Shown here: in pieces, positions 34,710 through 42,889 of the stretch
How positions within the stretch are numbered: the first letter of the stretch is position 1
Layout: each line of letters begins with the position of its first letter
NCBI RefSeq assembly: GCF_018687975.1
Contig: NZ_CP061310.1
Span: forward strand, 1,116,001 to 1,180,000
DNA from: Polynucleobacter sp. es-EL-1
GTDB taxonomy: Bacteria; Pseudomonadota; Gammaproteobacteria; Burkholderiales; Burkholderiaceae
Length of the DNA stretch: 64,000 bases
Reading direction: 5' to 3'
The notes under the pieces: model-generated
Seen by the model: the letters and a program-made list of their open reading frames with translations, nothing else
What the model was told of the DNA's origin: nothing
Database searches by the model: none
Position numbers and translations under genes: made by a program

Positions 34710-34730
34710 TAGCTTAAAATAAGCGCTCTT
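34698..34730 (+). terminator. Hairpin over the dioxygenase stop codon
   Basis: Perfect 10-bp inverted repeat AAGAGCGCTT / AAGCGCTCTT with a 13-base loop; the left arm ends inside the stop codon. No T-run follows, so this may be a Rho-type or stabilising hairpin. Confidence 0.45.
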
Positions 34731-34795
34731 ACTGCAATCACTTGAAGTGTGGCAGCTCACCCCGTTGGCCGGGATAGTCGTTTAATTGAATACGG

Positions 34796-34812
34796 GCCAA
34801 TTTTCTATTGGC
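34796..34812 (+). promoter_or_regulatory. Hairpin occupying the rhlE ribosome-binding region
   Basis: GCCAAT, loop TTTCT, ATTGGC, ending four bases before ATG 34817. No Shine-Dalgarno sequence is visible outside it. A 6-bp stem here would hinder initiation and could make translation temperature- or helicase-sensitive; this is inference. Confidence 0.35.
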
Positions 34813-34816
34813 TCCT

Positions 34817-36106
34817 ATGTTATTTACAGATCTTGGTTTATCCGAATCCATTCTTCGCGCTATTAATGAGGAAGGCTATACCAGCCCTACCCCCATTCAA
34901 GCAAAGTCCATTCCTGCAGTATTAAAAGGCGGCGACCTTCTTGCAGCAGCGCAAACGGGTACAGGCAAAACCGCTGGCTTTACCCTCCCAATTTTGCAAC
35001 GCTTATCCACTAGCCCTAAGGCTAGTTCAGGCAAGCGTCAATTACGGGTTTTAATCCTGACCCCGACTCGCGAATTAGCCGCTCAAGTACAAGAGTCTGT
35101 AACAACGTATGGAAAATATACTGGCCTAAAGTCTGCGGTGATTTTCGGTGGAGTTGGTGCCAATCCCCAGATCAAAGCCATTGCGGCTGGCCTAGATATT
35201 CTGGTTGCTACCCCGGGGCGCTTGCTCGATCTCATGTCTCAAAATTGTGTGTCATTAAGTGCCATTGAAATCCTCGTCTTAGATGAAGCTGATCGTATGC
35301 TAGACATGGGGTTTTTGCGCGATATTAAAAAGATTTTGGCTGCCCTGCCAAAGCAACGTCAAAACCTTTTATTCTCAGCGACGTTTTCTGCAGAGATTAA
35401 AGCCTTAGCGGATGGTTTACTGAATTCGCCTGAGTTGATTGAGGTAGCCCGTAGCAATAGTGCTAATGAAGCAATTGCACAGCTCATTCATCCAGTAGAT
35501 AGAACTAAAAAACATCCTCTATTGGCTCATCTCATCAGCACCAATCAGTGGAAGCAAGTACTTGTCTTTACTCGTACTAAACATGGCGCCAATAAATTGG
35601 TCACCCAATTAGAAAAAGATGGCATTACCAGTATGGCCATCCACGGCAATAAGAGTCAAAGCGCCCGCACGAAAGCCTTGGCCGATTTTAAGGATGGAAA
35701 AATTACGGTTTTAGTCGCGACGGATATTGCGGCTCGTGGGATTGACATTGACCAACTACCCCATGTAGTCAACTATGATCTGCCAAATGTCTCTGAGGAC
35801 TATGTACATCGAATTGGTAGAACCGGTAGGGCCGGCTCAAATGGCGTGGCCGTTTCTTTAGTCTGCGTCGATGAACATCAAATGCTCAGGGATATTGAAA
35901 CATTAATTAAGCAAAAGCTTCCTCAAGAAGTCATTGCTGGCTTTGAACCTGATCCTAATGCAGTAGCGCAACCAATTCAATTGCGAAGCCAACAGCACCA
36001 ACAGTCCAGAAAACCTCGCCCCGCTGGCGCTGGCAATAGTGGCAATCGTGCGAGCAAGCCTGCAAGTAAAAATGGTAACGCGCCCAAAAGGAGTTTTAAC
36101 CGTTAA
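34817..36106 (+). CDS. rhlE: DEAD-box RNA helicase, RhlE type
   Basis: 429 aa. All motifs are present: Q motif (YTSPTPIQAKSIPAVL), AQTGTGKT, PTRELA, GG, TPGRLLDL, DEADRMLDMGF, SATFS, then HGNKSQSARTKALADFK, ATDIAARGIDI and HRIGRTGRAG. The basic tail (RKPRPAGAGNSGNRASKPASK) is usual for RhlE. These helicases remodel ribosomal and messenger RNA, often in the cold. ATG 34817 is chosen over TTG 34808, because family members begin close to the Q motif. The start is covered by a small hairpin. Confidence 0.93.
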   Translation: MLFTDLGLSESILRAINEEGYTSPTPIQAKSIPAVLKGGDLLAAAQTGTGKTAGFTLPILQRLSTSPKASSGKRQLRVLILTPTRELAAQVQESVTTYGKYTGLKSAVIFGGVGANPQIKAIAAGLDILVATPGRLLDLMSQNCVSLSAIEILVLDEADRMLDMGFLRDIKKILAALPKQRQNLLFSATFSAEIKALADGLLNSPELIEVARSNSANEAIAQLIHPVDRTKKHPLLAHLISTNQWKQVLVFTRTKHGANKLVTQLEKDGITSMAIHGNKSQSARTKALADFKDGKITVLVATDIAARGIDIDQLPHVVNYDLPNVSEDYVHRIGRTGRAGSNGVAVSLVCVDEHQMLRDIETLIKQKLPQEVIAGFEPDPNAVAQPIQLRSQQHQQSRKPRPAGAGNSGNRASKPASKNGNAPKRSFNR

Positions 36107-36212
36107 TTTTGATAAGCTAACAAGAGGCAAAATGACAGCCCAGTCAGAGAGCTAATTCCTTTTAGCCCTCAAGAGAAGTCTATTCGCAGCAATATGCCAT
36201 TGGGGATACAAG

Positions 36213-36503
36213 ATGATTAAAGTAATTGGCCTCATCCAACTTAATGACCTTCATGCCTTTGAAGAGTATCGCAGTCAAGTGGGTCAAACAGTTGAGCAAT
36301 ACGGGGGTGTAGTAGCCTATCGTGGCAAAGCCAATCTGCCACTATGGAACGAACTGGCATGCGCGCCGTTTGACGCTGTTGTTGAACTAGAATTCCCAAA
36401 CCTGGCAAGTGCAACTGCTTGGTCTACTAGCACCCAATATCAAAACTTAGTACCGGTGAGAAGTAAAGCGATGAAGCTCACCTTATTTACAGTCTCCGAA
36501 TAA
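36213..36503 (+). CDS. DUF1330-family protein
   Basis: 96 aa dimeric alpha/beta-barrel type protein: IQLNDLHAFEEYRSQVGQTV, YGGVVAYRGKAN and VVELEFPNLASATAW match DUF1330. The function of the family is unknown. The gene is monocistronic, 106 bases after rhlE, and ends at a long bidirectional terminator. Confidence 0.85.
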   Translation: MIKVIGLIQLNDLHAFEEYRSQVGQTVEQYGGVVAYRGKANLPLWNELACAPFDAVVELEFPNLASATAWSTSTQYQNLVPVRSKAMKLTLFTVSE

Positions 36504-36542
36504 AACAAAGCCCAGCTCCTTTTGAGGGCTAGGCTTTGTTTT
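36502..36542. terminator. Bidirectional terminator
   Basis: Long stem with arms AAAACAAAGCC and GGCTTTGTTTT plus an inner AGC/GCT pairing, placed between two convergent genes; T-runs on both strands. Confidence 0.88.
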
Positions 36543-36576
36543 GCAACTAAAAACTGTCAGGAACTGCCAAGCAGAA

Positions 36577-36765
36577 TTACTTCTTGGCTTCCATCGCCTC
36601 TTTAGCTGCAGTAATTTCTTTACGACGCTCTTTGCATGCGCCAGCAATTTCTTGAAGGGCCTTACGAGCACGTGCAGCCGAAGCCTTAATACCCTTTTCA
36701 ATAAACTTTTCGTTCTCTGCTTTGTAAGTTTCAAAAGCAGCTAACAATGTATCGTGTTGTGACAT
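36577..36765 (-). CDS. Small basic helical protein, Hc1-like
   Basis: 62 aa from ATG 36765, supported by AGGAG eight bases upstream. The sequence is a charged helical hairpin: FETYKAENEKFIEKGIKASAARARKALQEIAGA is spread over residues 12-44, with the tail KERRKEITAAKEAMEAKK. The pattern EKG-x-KA-x-A-x-R-x-R and the KERRKE segment recall the N-terminal part of the histone H1-like Hc1 family of Chlamydia and relatives. Nucleic-acid binding is therefore possible, but the similarity was judged by eye. It is convergent with the DUF1330 gene. Confidence 0.65.
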   Translation of the reverse strand: MSQHDTLLAAFETYKAENEKFIEKGIKASAARARKALQEIAGACKERRKEITAAKEAMEAKK

Positions 36766-36922
36766 CTTGTCTCCTATCAATCAAATAAATGTTCAATACC
36801 AACAGCGTAATCAGTATATCCCCAGAAAAAGTAATGAAAATATGGGGTGAAATAAGGGATAACGCTTAGATGGCAAATATCCTCCAAAATATGAAAAATA
36901 CTAAAAAACACTGGAGACACAC

Positions 36923-36952
36923 ATGAAAATCACAAATACCCTTATTTTTTGA
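36923..36952 (+). CDS. Possible 9-codon leader peptide
   Basis: ATG AAA ... TGA encodes MKITNTLIF, with GGAG eight bases upstream, and is followed within five bases by an intrinsic terminator and then the rhodanese gene. The layout is that of a leader peptide and attenuator, but the codons do not point to a particular amino acid. Could equally be chance. Confidence 0.25.
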   Translation: MKITNTLIF

Positions 36953-36956
36953 CGCT

Positions 36957-36978
36957 AAACCCCTACATTGGGGGTTTT
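36957..36978 (+). terminator. Terminator-like hairpin upstream of the rhodanese gene
   Basis: CCCC, 6-base loop, GGGG(G), with AAA before and TTTTAG after. There is no normal gene ending before it on the plus strand, only the 9-codon frame, so a leader transcript would be stopped here. Confidence 0.55.
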
Positions 36979-37041
36979 AGTTCACTATTAAAACAGCCGG
37001 CGCACTGACCGATTGATGAGAGCCCATTACGAAAAACAATT

Positions 37042-38625
37042 ATGTCCATCCAAAATAAAGATTACGCATTTGTACGCAATAAATTACTCAACAAGGAAGA
37101 TCTGGCATTTTTAGATGTTCGCGAAGAAGGGCCTCATGCAGAAGAGCATCCCTTATTTGCTGCCAATTTTCCACTTTCTCGCCTAGAAATAGATGCCTAT
37201 AGCAAGCTCCCTAGGAAAGATGTTGATATTGTTACTTTAGATGATGGTGAGGGTTTTGCACAACTTGCTGCGGAGCGACTCCAAGCACTTGGGTACGCAA
37301 ATGTTTCAGTCTTTGGTGGTGGCGTTAGTGCCTGGAAAGCAGCTGGCGGAGAAGTATTTAGGGATGTAAACGTCCCTAGCAAATCTTTTGGTGAGCTCGT
37401 CGAATCTAAAAGACACACCCCATCACTGTCAGCGCAAGAGGTAAAGCAGTTGCTCGACAATAATGAAGATGTGGTTGTAGTGGATGTGCGTCGTTTTGAT
37501 GAATACCAAACTATGAGTATTCCAACGGGCATCAGCGTACCAGGTGCCGAGTTGGTGTTACGTCTTCCAGAAATTGCCCCTAATCCTAAAACGAAAGTAA
37601 TCGTCAACTGTGCTGGAAGAACCCGCAGCATTATCGGCACACAATCTCTCATAAACGCTGGCATCCCCAATGAGGTTAATGCTTTACGTAATGGCACTAT
37701 TGGTTGGACTTTGGCGGGTCAAGAGTTAGATAAAGGTGCGAGTCGTCGCTTTTCTGAAGTGAGCGAATCTACCGCACATACAGCGGCGCAGCGTGCACGA
37801 AGTGTTGCTGATCAGGCTGGCGTGAAGCGAGCAACAATTTCTGACCTTGCGCAATGGCAGTCACAGACCGGTCGCACCACCTACTTCTTTGACCCAAGAA
37901 CGCCTGAGGAATACGAAGCTGGTCATTTACCAGGCTTTAGGTCTACCCCAGGCGGACAATTGGTCCAGGAAACTGAAATGGTTGCTCCTGTTAGGGGTGC
38001 GCGGATTGTATTAGCCGATCCAGGTGGTGTTCGCGCCAATATGCCTGCCTCCTGGTTGGCGCAGATGGGCTGGGATGTATATGTGCTTGACGGCATCACA
38101 GAGGCGCAATTAACCGAAAAAGGTGCATGGAAACCTTCCCTACCAACACACCCTAAGAGCAATGCTGTTGATCTAAAGACATTAGAGACTTGGCTTAAAA
38201 CAGATCAACTAACCGTCGTAGTCGACTTGAGCACTCATGCTAACTATGTGAAGGGCCACATCCCAGGTAGCTGGTTCATTTTGCGCTCACAACTAGCACA
38301 GGATATTGGCAATCTACCCCCTGCAAAGCGCTATGTCCTGTCCAGTGGACCTGCTGAGTTAAGCCTCTTTGCTGCGCAAGAATTTTCCTCATTCTGCAAT
38401 GCAGAAGTATTCGTTCTCAGTGGTGGGAATGCGGCATGGACAAACGCAGGACTAGAGCTTGAAAAAGGCCCTAGCAATCTAGCGTCACCTGCACTCGATA
38501 GATATAAGCGCCCTTATGAAGGTACTAATGTTGATCCAGCTGCCATGCAAGCGTATTTAGATTGGGAGTTTGGACTCGTAGCACAGTTGGGCAAAGATGG
38601 GACACATCACTTTTGGGTCCTATAA
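37042..38625 (+). CDS. Four-domain rhodanese (sulfurtransferase)
   Basis: 527 aa made of four rhodanese-like domains, at about residues 5-115, 125-235, 255-365 and 375-490. Only the second has an active-site cysteine (Cys190 in VNCAGRTRSI). The others have Asp or Ser at that place (VTLDDGEG, VLADPGGV, VLSSGPAE) and are probably structural or binding domains. Rhodaneses move sulfane sulfur from thiosulfate or persulfides to acceptors such as cyanide or thiols. In Burkholderiales a gene of this shape is often near a thiol dioxygenase, as here. A small lipoprotein gene follows 2 bases after its stop. Confidence 0.85.
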   Translation: MSIQNKDYAFVRNKLLNKEDLAFLDVREEGPHAEEHPLFAANFPLSRLEIDAYSKLPRKDVDIVTLDDGEGFAQLAAERLQALGYANVSVFGGGVSAWKAAGGEVFRDVNVPSKSFGELVESKRHTPSLSAQEVKQLLDNNEDVVVVDVRRFDEYQTMSIPTGISVPGAELVLRLPEIAPNPKTKVIVNCAGRTRSIIGTQSLINAGIPNEVNALRNGTIGWTLAGQELDKGASRRFSEVSESTAHTAAQRARSVADQAGVKRATISDLAQWQSQTGRTTYFFDPRTPEEYEAGHLPGFRSTPGGQLVQETEMVAPVRGARIVLADPGGVRANMPASWLAQMGWDVYVLDGITEAQLTEKGAWKPSLPTHPKSNAVDLKTLETWLKTDQLTVVVDLSTHANYVKGHIPGSWFILRSQLAQDIGNLPPAKRYVLSSGPAELSLFAAQEFSSFCNAEVFVLSGGNAAWTNAGLELEKGPSNLASPALDRYKRPYEGTNVDPAAMQAYLDWEFGLVAQLGKDGTHHFWVL

Positions 38626-38627
38626 GA

Positions 38628-38933
38628 ATGTCTCGCTCACTAACATTAATCATCCCCGCATTAATATTGGTGACGAGCATTAGCGCTTGCGGTCGAGAAG
38701 ACTACACCACATGGTCTTGCAAAGATGCTAGCGGGAGCAAGCACACCATGATTCTGAAGCAAGCACAAATGTCTTTTGAGAATCAACAATTTGATTTTTG
38801 TGGCAGTCTTGGCCCCAAAAGCTATTTTGATTTAAAGTGCCCTGCTCAGCCTCAGGACTCCAGCAAGGTATTTATTCCTAGCAGTGGTGACCTTATTAGT
38901 AATGGCGCAAGCTTTCAATGCAATGCCCTTTAA
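38628..38933 (+). CDS. Small cysteine-containing lipoprotein
   Basis: 101 aa from ATG 38628: a signal peptide (SLTLIIPALILVTSISAC) with a lipobox Cys at about residue 21, then GREDYTTWSCKDASGSKHTM, a pattern of three further Cys (WSCKD, DFCGS, LKCPA) and a final Cys in FQCNAL. The likely fold is a small disulfide-linked beta-domain. An upstream in-frame ATG at 38562 lies inside the rhodanese gene and gives no signal peptide. No family recognised; co-transcribed with the rhodanese. Confidence 0.7.
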   Translation: MSRSLTLIIPALILVTSISACGREDYTTWSCKDASGSKHTMILKQAQMSFENQQFDFCGSLGPKSYFDLKCPAQPQDSSKVFIPSSGDLISNGASFQCNAL

Positions 38934-39159
38934 AGATAAAAACCCACTTAGTCCGAAAAAATTACTGCTTAGTAAGTGGACTGCCGTTCACCCGATCAAG
39001 AAGCGGAAGCACTTTTTAGTGAGCAAGCTCATCACGCCAGAATTGCCTGATGCTCCCATTGAGCATGTCGAGATTGAGGCTGTATTTGACCAGTCGGTAA
39101 AGATTATTCCATGGCGCGAATTGCAAGATGGAGCAATTTGGCGCCAAGGATGGCTATAA
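38923..39159 (+). CDS. TIGR02450-type small Trp-rich protein
   Basis: 78 aa from ATG 38923. NPLSPKKLLLSKWTAVHPIKKRKHFLV, spread over residues 7-33, and the end IPWRELQDGAIWRQGWL match the TIGR02450 group, named for conserved tryptophans, of unknown function. It overlaps the stop of the lipoprotein by 11 bases, so it belongs to the same transcript. ATG 38923 is preferred to 38884 since the family begins just before the NPLSPKKL motif. Confidence 0.8.
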   Translation: MPFKDKNPLSPKKLLLSKWTAVHPIKKRKHFLVSKLITPELPDAPIEHVEIEAVFDQSVKIIPWRELQDGAIWRQGWL

Positions 39160-39189
39160 AAAAACCGCCTACAACAAGTAGGCGGTTTG
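39160..39189. terminator. Bidirectional terminator
   Basis: 11-bp perfect stem AAACCGCCTAC / GTAGGCGGTTT with a 5-base loop; directly after the Trp-rich gene and before the end of the convergent phasin-like gene. Confidence 0.9.
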
Positions 39190-39214
39190 CATTTGCTCAT
39201 AGAAGACCAAAAGA

Positions 39215-39739
39215 TTACTTCGGTTTTTTCTTAGCAGCAGTCTTATGAAGATGCTCTTCAATATTTTTCTCTGCAGCATCAGCTACTTGATTCACAATCT
39301 TTCTACCTTCCTTAAACATCTTTTGCCCAGCGGTAGACATTTCATGCACAACCTTAGAGAGCTTATCAGCTTGACCTGGAATTTTGCTTTCAGCATCTTC
39401 CAGCCAAGTGACTAAAGAATTGCGCACCTTCTCCAAATGCTTCTCGGTTTCATCAGCGGCATCATCACCAAGATCCTTTAGTACAGACTTTACTTTCTTC
39501 TGATAAACAGAAACACGCTTTGCTGTCTCTTTTGCCGCTTCTTCTTGCAAGTCTTTTAACTTATTAAGGTCATTTTTAGCCGCAGACTTTGCGCTCTCCA
39601 AGGCATTTTTCATGCCCCATTGAATTTCTGCCAAATGGGATTCACTTAACTCCTTAGCGGCATCTAGCAATTTATGAGAATACGTAAAAAGCTCTTTTGC
39701 CTTCTCTTGTTGCCATGCCTGAATTTCTTTGTGGTCCAT
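39215..39739 (-). CDS. Phasin-like amphipathic helical protein
   Basis: 174 aa, nearly all helix, rich in Ala, Lys and Glu, with a Lys-rich end (HKTAAKKKPK). GGAG lies before ATG 39739. Segments such as LLDAAKELSESHLAEIQWGMKNALES and VSVYQKKVKSVLKDLGDDAADETEKH form long amphipathic helices like those of granule-associated phasins, though a direct motif for polyhydroxyalkanoate binding is not visible. A 3-hydroxybutyrate dehydrogenase at 57.1 kb shows that the organism handles the monomer. An apolipoprotein-like or stress-protective role is an alternative. Confidence 0.6.
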   Translation of the reverse strand: MDHKEIQAWQQEKAKELFTYSHKLLDAAKELSESHLAEIQWGMKNALESAKSAAKNDLNKLKDLQEEAAKETAKRVSVYQKKVKSVLKDLGDDAADETEKHLEKVRNSLVTWLEDAESKIPGQADKLSKVVHEMSTAGQKMFKEGRKIVNQVADAAEKNIEEHLHKTAAKKKPK

Positions 39740-39851
39740 GCTTTTCTCCTTTGTTCAAAATAAGGTTGTCACTTGGTAAATCTCTACTTCCACTCTATAC
39801 CGAAATCATGACAATTCCAATTACCAAGCAATTTAGTCATAAAATTACCGT

Positions 39852-40241
39852 ATGGACACCCAAAAAAGCCCTTATGAACTGATTGGCGGCTCTCAAAAAG
39901 TCGATGAATTGGTAGATCGTTTTTATGATTTGATGGCCCTTGAAGAGTCTTTTGCAGAGTTACGCGCCATGCATTCTCAAGACCTCTCAAATTCGCGGGA
40001 AAAGCTCAAACTCTTTTTATCTGGCTGGCTAGGTGGTCCTGATATTTACTCGCCTCAGTATGGACATCCCAGATTAAGAGCGCGCCACCTTCCCTTTAAG
40101 ATTGGACTCAAGGAGCGTAATCAATGGCTAGCCTGTATGTTCCAAGCAATGGAAGAGTGTGGGATTACCGGTGAATTAGGCGCAAAACTCGAAGAGTCTT
40201 TTTTCAATACTGCGGACTGGATGAGAAATCAGCCGAACTGA
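39852..40241 (+). CDS. glbO: Group II truncated haemoglobin (trHbO)
   Basis: 129 aa. The 2-on-2 globin features are seen: YELIGGSQKVDELVDRFYDLM at the N-terminus (B10 Tyr25), LFLSGWLGGPDIYSPQYG, the proximal His79 in PRLRARHLPF, and Trp92 at the G8 place, which marks group II. Such proteins bind O2 and NO and protect against nitrosative or oxidative stress. The gene stands alone, divergent from the phasin-like gene. Confidence 0.93.
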   Translation: MDTQKSPYELIGGSQKVDELVDRFYDLMALEESFAELRAMHSQDLSNSREKLKLFLSGWLGGPDIYSPQYGHPRLRARHLPFKIGLKERNQWLACMFQAMEECGITGELGAKLEESFFNTADWMRNQPN

Positions 40242-40262
40242 TTTTTAATTAAATCACTTGTT

Positions 40263-41480
40263 TTATATTGCCTGAGCACAGGCAAAGCCACTCGCCCATG
40301 CCCACTGAAAGTTATGACCTCCAAGATGGCCAGTCACATCTACGCATTCCCCGATAAAGTAAAGTCCAGGATGCTTGCGAGACATCATAGTTTGACCATC
40401 AAGCTCCTTCGTATCAACACCACCTAACATCACTTCTGCTTTTTTCCAACCCAAAGTACCTGCGGGTTTTACTGACCAGTTGGTAATGAGCTCTTTGAGT
40501 GCTTGACGATCCTTTTTGGAGACCTCTGCCCATTTACGACCAAGCAAATTCTTTTGCTCAGCAAATGCCTTAGCTAATCGCAGCGGCATCACCGATGCGA
40601 GAATATTTTCAGTGAGCTTTAAGCGATTGTCTTCATGATTAAAAAGATCATCGCAGTTAAATTGGCCATTTGCCTCTACGGCGCCTAGCCAATCAATATG
40701 AATCGCCTCTCCTTCTGCCCAATAACTACTCGCTTGTAGTACTGCAGGGCCTGATAAGCCTTTGTGGGTCAATAGCAAGTCTTCATGAAACCGGCATGCC
40801 CCATAACGATCCCCTTTTGAGCCTGCAGCAATACGTACTGGCAGACTCAGGCCCGCTAGCGCATTGAGATTCTCAAATTCACCTGAGGTGAAAGACAAAG
40901 GTACTAAAGCTGGACGCGGATCAATGACCCGAAGCCCGTATTGCTTAGCGATATCTAAAGAAAAAGCTGTCGCACCAATGGCGGGAACAGGTAAGCCCCC
41001 CGTAGCCATCACCACAGACCGGCTATGCTCAACACCGCCATCCGTTTGAATAAGCCACTCACCAGCCTCATGAGAGATGGCATTAATCACAACTGGATGA
41101 CGAATCTGCACTTTTCCCTTAGCGCACTCACCCATCAACATGTCGATAATTTGCTTTGCTGAATCATCACAAAATAACTGGCCTTGGTGTTTCTCGTGAT
41201 AAGCAATGCGGTAGGTCTGAACGAGCTTAATAAAATCTTGAGAGGAGTAGCGCGCTAAAGCACTTTTTACAAAGTGTGGATTAAGGGATAAGAAATTAGC
41301 TGGGCTACTATGTAGGTTAGTGAAGTTACATCGCCCACCACCACTAATCCGAATCTTTTCTCCTAAAACCTCAGCATGGTCTAAGACCAGCACTTTTTTT
41401 CCTAGCTGCCCCGCTACTCCGGCACAAAACAAACCAGCTGCCCCGCCACCGATAATGACGGCATCCCATGTTTTACTCAT
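40263..41480 (-). CDS. HI0933/YhiN-family flavoprotein
   Basis: 405 aa FAD-binding protein: GGGAAGLFCAGVAGQLGKKVLVLD is the dinucleotide fold, followed by ISGGGRCNFTN, VVMATGGLPVPAIGAT and the C-terminal GLYFIGECVDVTGHLGGHNFQWAWASG, all typical of the HI0933/BaiN group of NAD(P)/FAD-dependent oxidoreductases. The physiological substrate is unknown. Its start is 3 bases after the stop of the upstream channel-like gene, so the two are probably co-transcribed. Confidence 0.9.
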   Translation of the reverse strand: MSKTWDAVIIGGGAAGLFCAGVAGQLGKKVLVLDHAEVLGEKIRISGGGRCNFTNLHSSPANFLSLNPHFVKSALARYSSQDFIKLVQTYRIAYHEKHQGQLFCDDSAKQIIDMLMGECAKGKVQIRHPVVINAISHEAGEWLIQTDGGVEHSRSVVMATGGLPVPAIGATAFSLDIAKQYGLRVIDPRPALVPLSFTSGEFENLNALAGLSLPVRIAAGSKGDRYGACRFHEDLLLTHKGLSGPAVLQASSYWAEGEAIHIDWLGAVEANGQFNCDDLFNHEDNRLKLTENILASVMPLRLAKAFAEQKNLLGRKWAEVSKKDRQALKELITNWSVKPAGTLGWKKAEVMLGGVDTKELDGQTMMSRKHPGLYFIGECVDVTGHLGGHNFQWAWASGFACAQAI

Positions 41481-41483
41481 GCT

Positions 41484-41999
41484 TTACTTAAAGCGCTCAA
41501 TAACTTCCGCAGGCAGCTTAAGCTTTTCCATATGCCGACGCGTATAAGCCTGACGAAAGTTTTTGGTCATGGAGATCATGACGGATGCAGTCCATGCAAA
41601 AGCAAACATGCCGGAAAAGGCAATGATGACAGCGAGCATCTTCCAACCATTGGGCAGCAAATCATCCATAAATCCCATAGCCGTATAAGTACTGCCGCTA
41701 AATAAAATACTTTCACCTAAATTTGGCAGAAGCTTAAAGAGCCAAAGCGATACGCCCCACAAAATAATTTCAAAGATATGCATTAAAAACAAACACAGCA
41801 CGCTGAGGTAAAAAACAAAAGCTACCGCTGAGTAGCGATGCTCAGCTAAATATAAAAATGACTTTACCTCGTAGCGCTTAGCAATCTGTACTAGCGCAAT
41901 TCCGTGAATCAACATCACCACAAGAAGCATGGCGATGCCGAATAGATAGGCCGGCAGGTCTAATTCGGTAGTGAGTGGGATGGCGCTGGAAATGCTCAT
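41484..41999 (-). CDS. Ion channel-like membrane protein
   Basis: 171 aa, about four hydrophobic helices. The last two enclose a re-entrant pore-like segment (ESILFSGSTYTAMGFMDDLLP) followed by a helix MLAVIIAFSGMFAFAWTASV, the order seen in two-helix channel modules. The filter TYTAMGF deviates from the TVGYG of potassium channels, so ion choice is open. It is upstream of the flavoprotein and near a LOG-family gene. Confidence 0.6.
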   Translation of the reverse strand: MSISSAIPLTTELDLPAYLFGIAMLLVVMLIHGIALVQIAKRYEVKSFLYLAEHRYSAVAFVFYLSVLCLFLMHIFEIILWGVSLWLFKLLPNLGESILFSGSTYTAMGFMDDLLPNGWKMLAVIIAFSGMFAFAWTASVMISMTKNFRQAYTRRHMEKLKLPAEVIERFK

Positions 42000-42021
42000 A
42001 TTGCGCTTATTTTACAGACCC

Positions 42022-42879
42022 TCATCCCAATTGGTAGCGATTGCGAATGACTTCCCACGCTTCTGGCGCAGTTTCCACAAAATGAATGAGATCTAAATCC
42101 GCTTGGTCAATCACACCTTGATTGAGCATATTCTGAAAGTTAATCGTCTCACACCAAAAATCTCGTCCGACCAAAATAATCGGAAATCGATCAACCTTCT
42201 TTGTTTGCATCAAAGTCAAAGCCTCAAAGAGCTCATCAAAAGATCCAAAACCGCCGGGATAAGCCAAAATTGCCCGTGCTCTGAGCATAAAGTGCATCTT
42301 ACGAATGGCGAAATAGTGAAAGCGGAAACTTAATCCAGGCGTGAGATAGGGATTGGGGCACTGTTCACGGGGCAGACTAATATTGAATCCAATGGTTTTA
42401 TCCCCAGCCTCGAATGCCCCTCGATTGGCTGCCTCCATAATGCCTGGCCCTCCCCCAGTTGCAATGTAGAGTTTATTGCGGTCCTCTGCCTGCGTGGCGT
42501 TATATCGCGCCACTAGCGCTCCAAACTCTCTCGCCGAATCATAGTATTTACTATGTAATAAGGCTTTTTTAGCTATGGCAAGAGCCTCGGGTGTCTTAGC
42601 CTCCCTTTCCATTTGCAGGGCAGTTTCTGAACTTATAAAGCGTGTAGAACCAAAAACAGTGATCGTATGGTCAATGCCGCGTTCATGGAGCAAAATTTCA
42701 GGCTTTAATAACTCTAGTTGGAAACGCAATCCTAGGGTTTCTCGTCGCGCTAAAAAGGCTTCATCATCAAAGGCGAATTTATACGAATCTTCAGAACTTT
42801 CTTCAGCCAATTGGCTTTTTTGTAAATTCAAAAAATCAGTAATGGTTTGAGAATTATTAATCGGCAGCTTTGAACTCAT
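42022..42879 (-). CDS. LOG-family (TIGR00730) Rossmann-fold protein
   Basis: 285 aa from ATG 42879. Carries the two motifs of cytokinin-activating LOG and related nucleotide 5'-monophosphate phosphoribohydrolases: GGGPGIMEAANRGAFEAG and PGGFGSFDELFEALTLMQ. ITVFGSTRF opens the fold. An N-terminal extension of about 80 residues goes beyond short LOGs, as in the larger bacterial subgroup. It probably cleaves AMP or other nucleotides to base and ribose phosphate. A start at 42924 would overlap the upstream nuclease gene and is less likely. Confidence 0.88.
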   Translation of the reverse strand: MSSKLPINNSQTITDFLNLQKSQLAEESSEDSYKFAFDDEAFLARRETLGLRFQLELLKPEILLHERGIDHTITVFGSTRFISSETALQMEREAKTPEALAIAKKALLHSKYYDSAREFGALVARYNATQAEDRNKLYIATGGGPGIMEAANRGAFEAGDKTIGFNISLPREQCPNPYLTPGLSFRFHYFAIRKMHFMLRARAILAYPGGFGSFDELFEALTLMQTKKVDRFPIILVGRDFWCETINFQNMLNQGVIDQADLDLIHFVETAPEAWEVIRNRYQLG

Positions 42880-42889
42880 CTCACAATCC

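Noticed and set aside
37197..37697. 166-codon open frame antisense to the rhodanese gene
   Set aside because: It lies wholly inside a well-supported gene, has no family look or ribosome site, and is Ser/Thr/Pro-rich as expected of a reverse-strand shadow.
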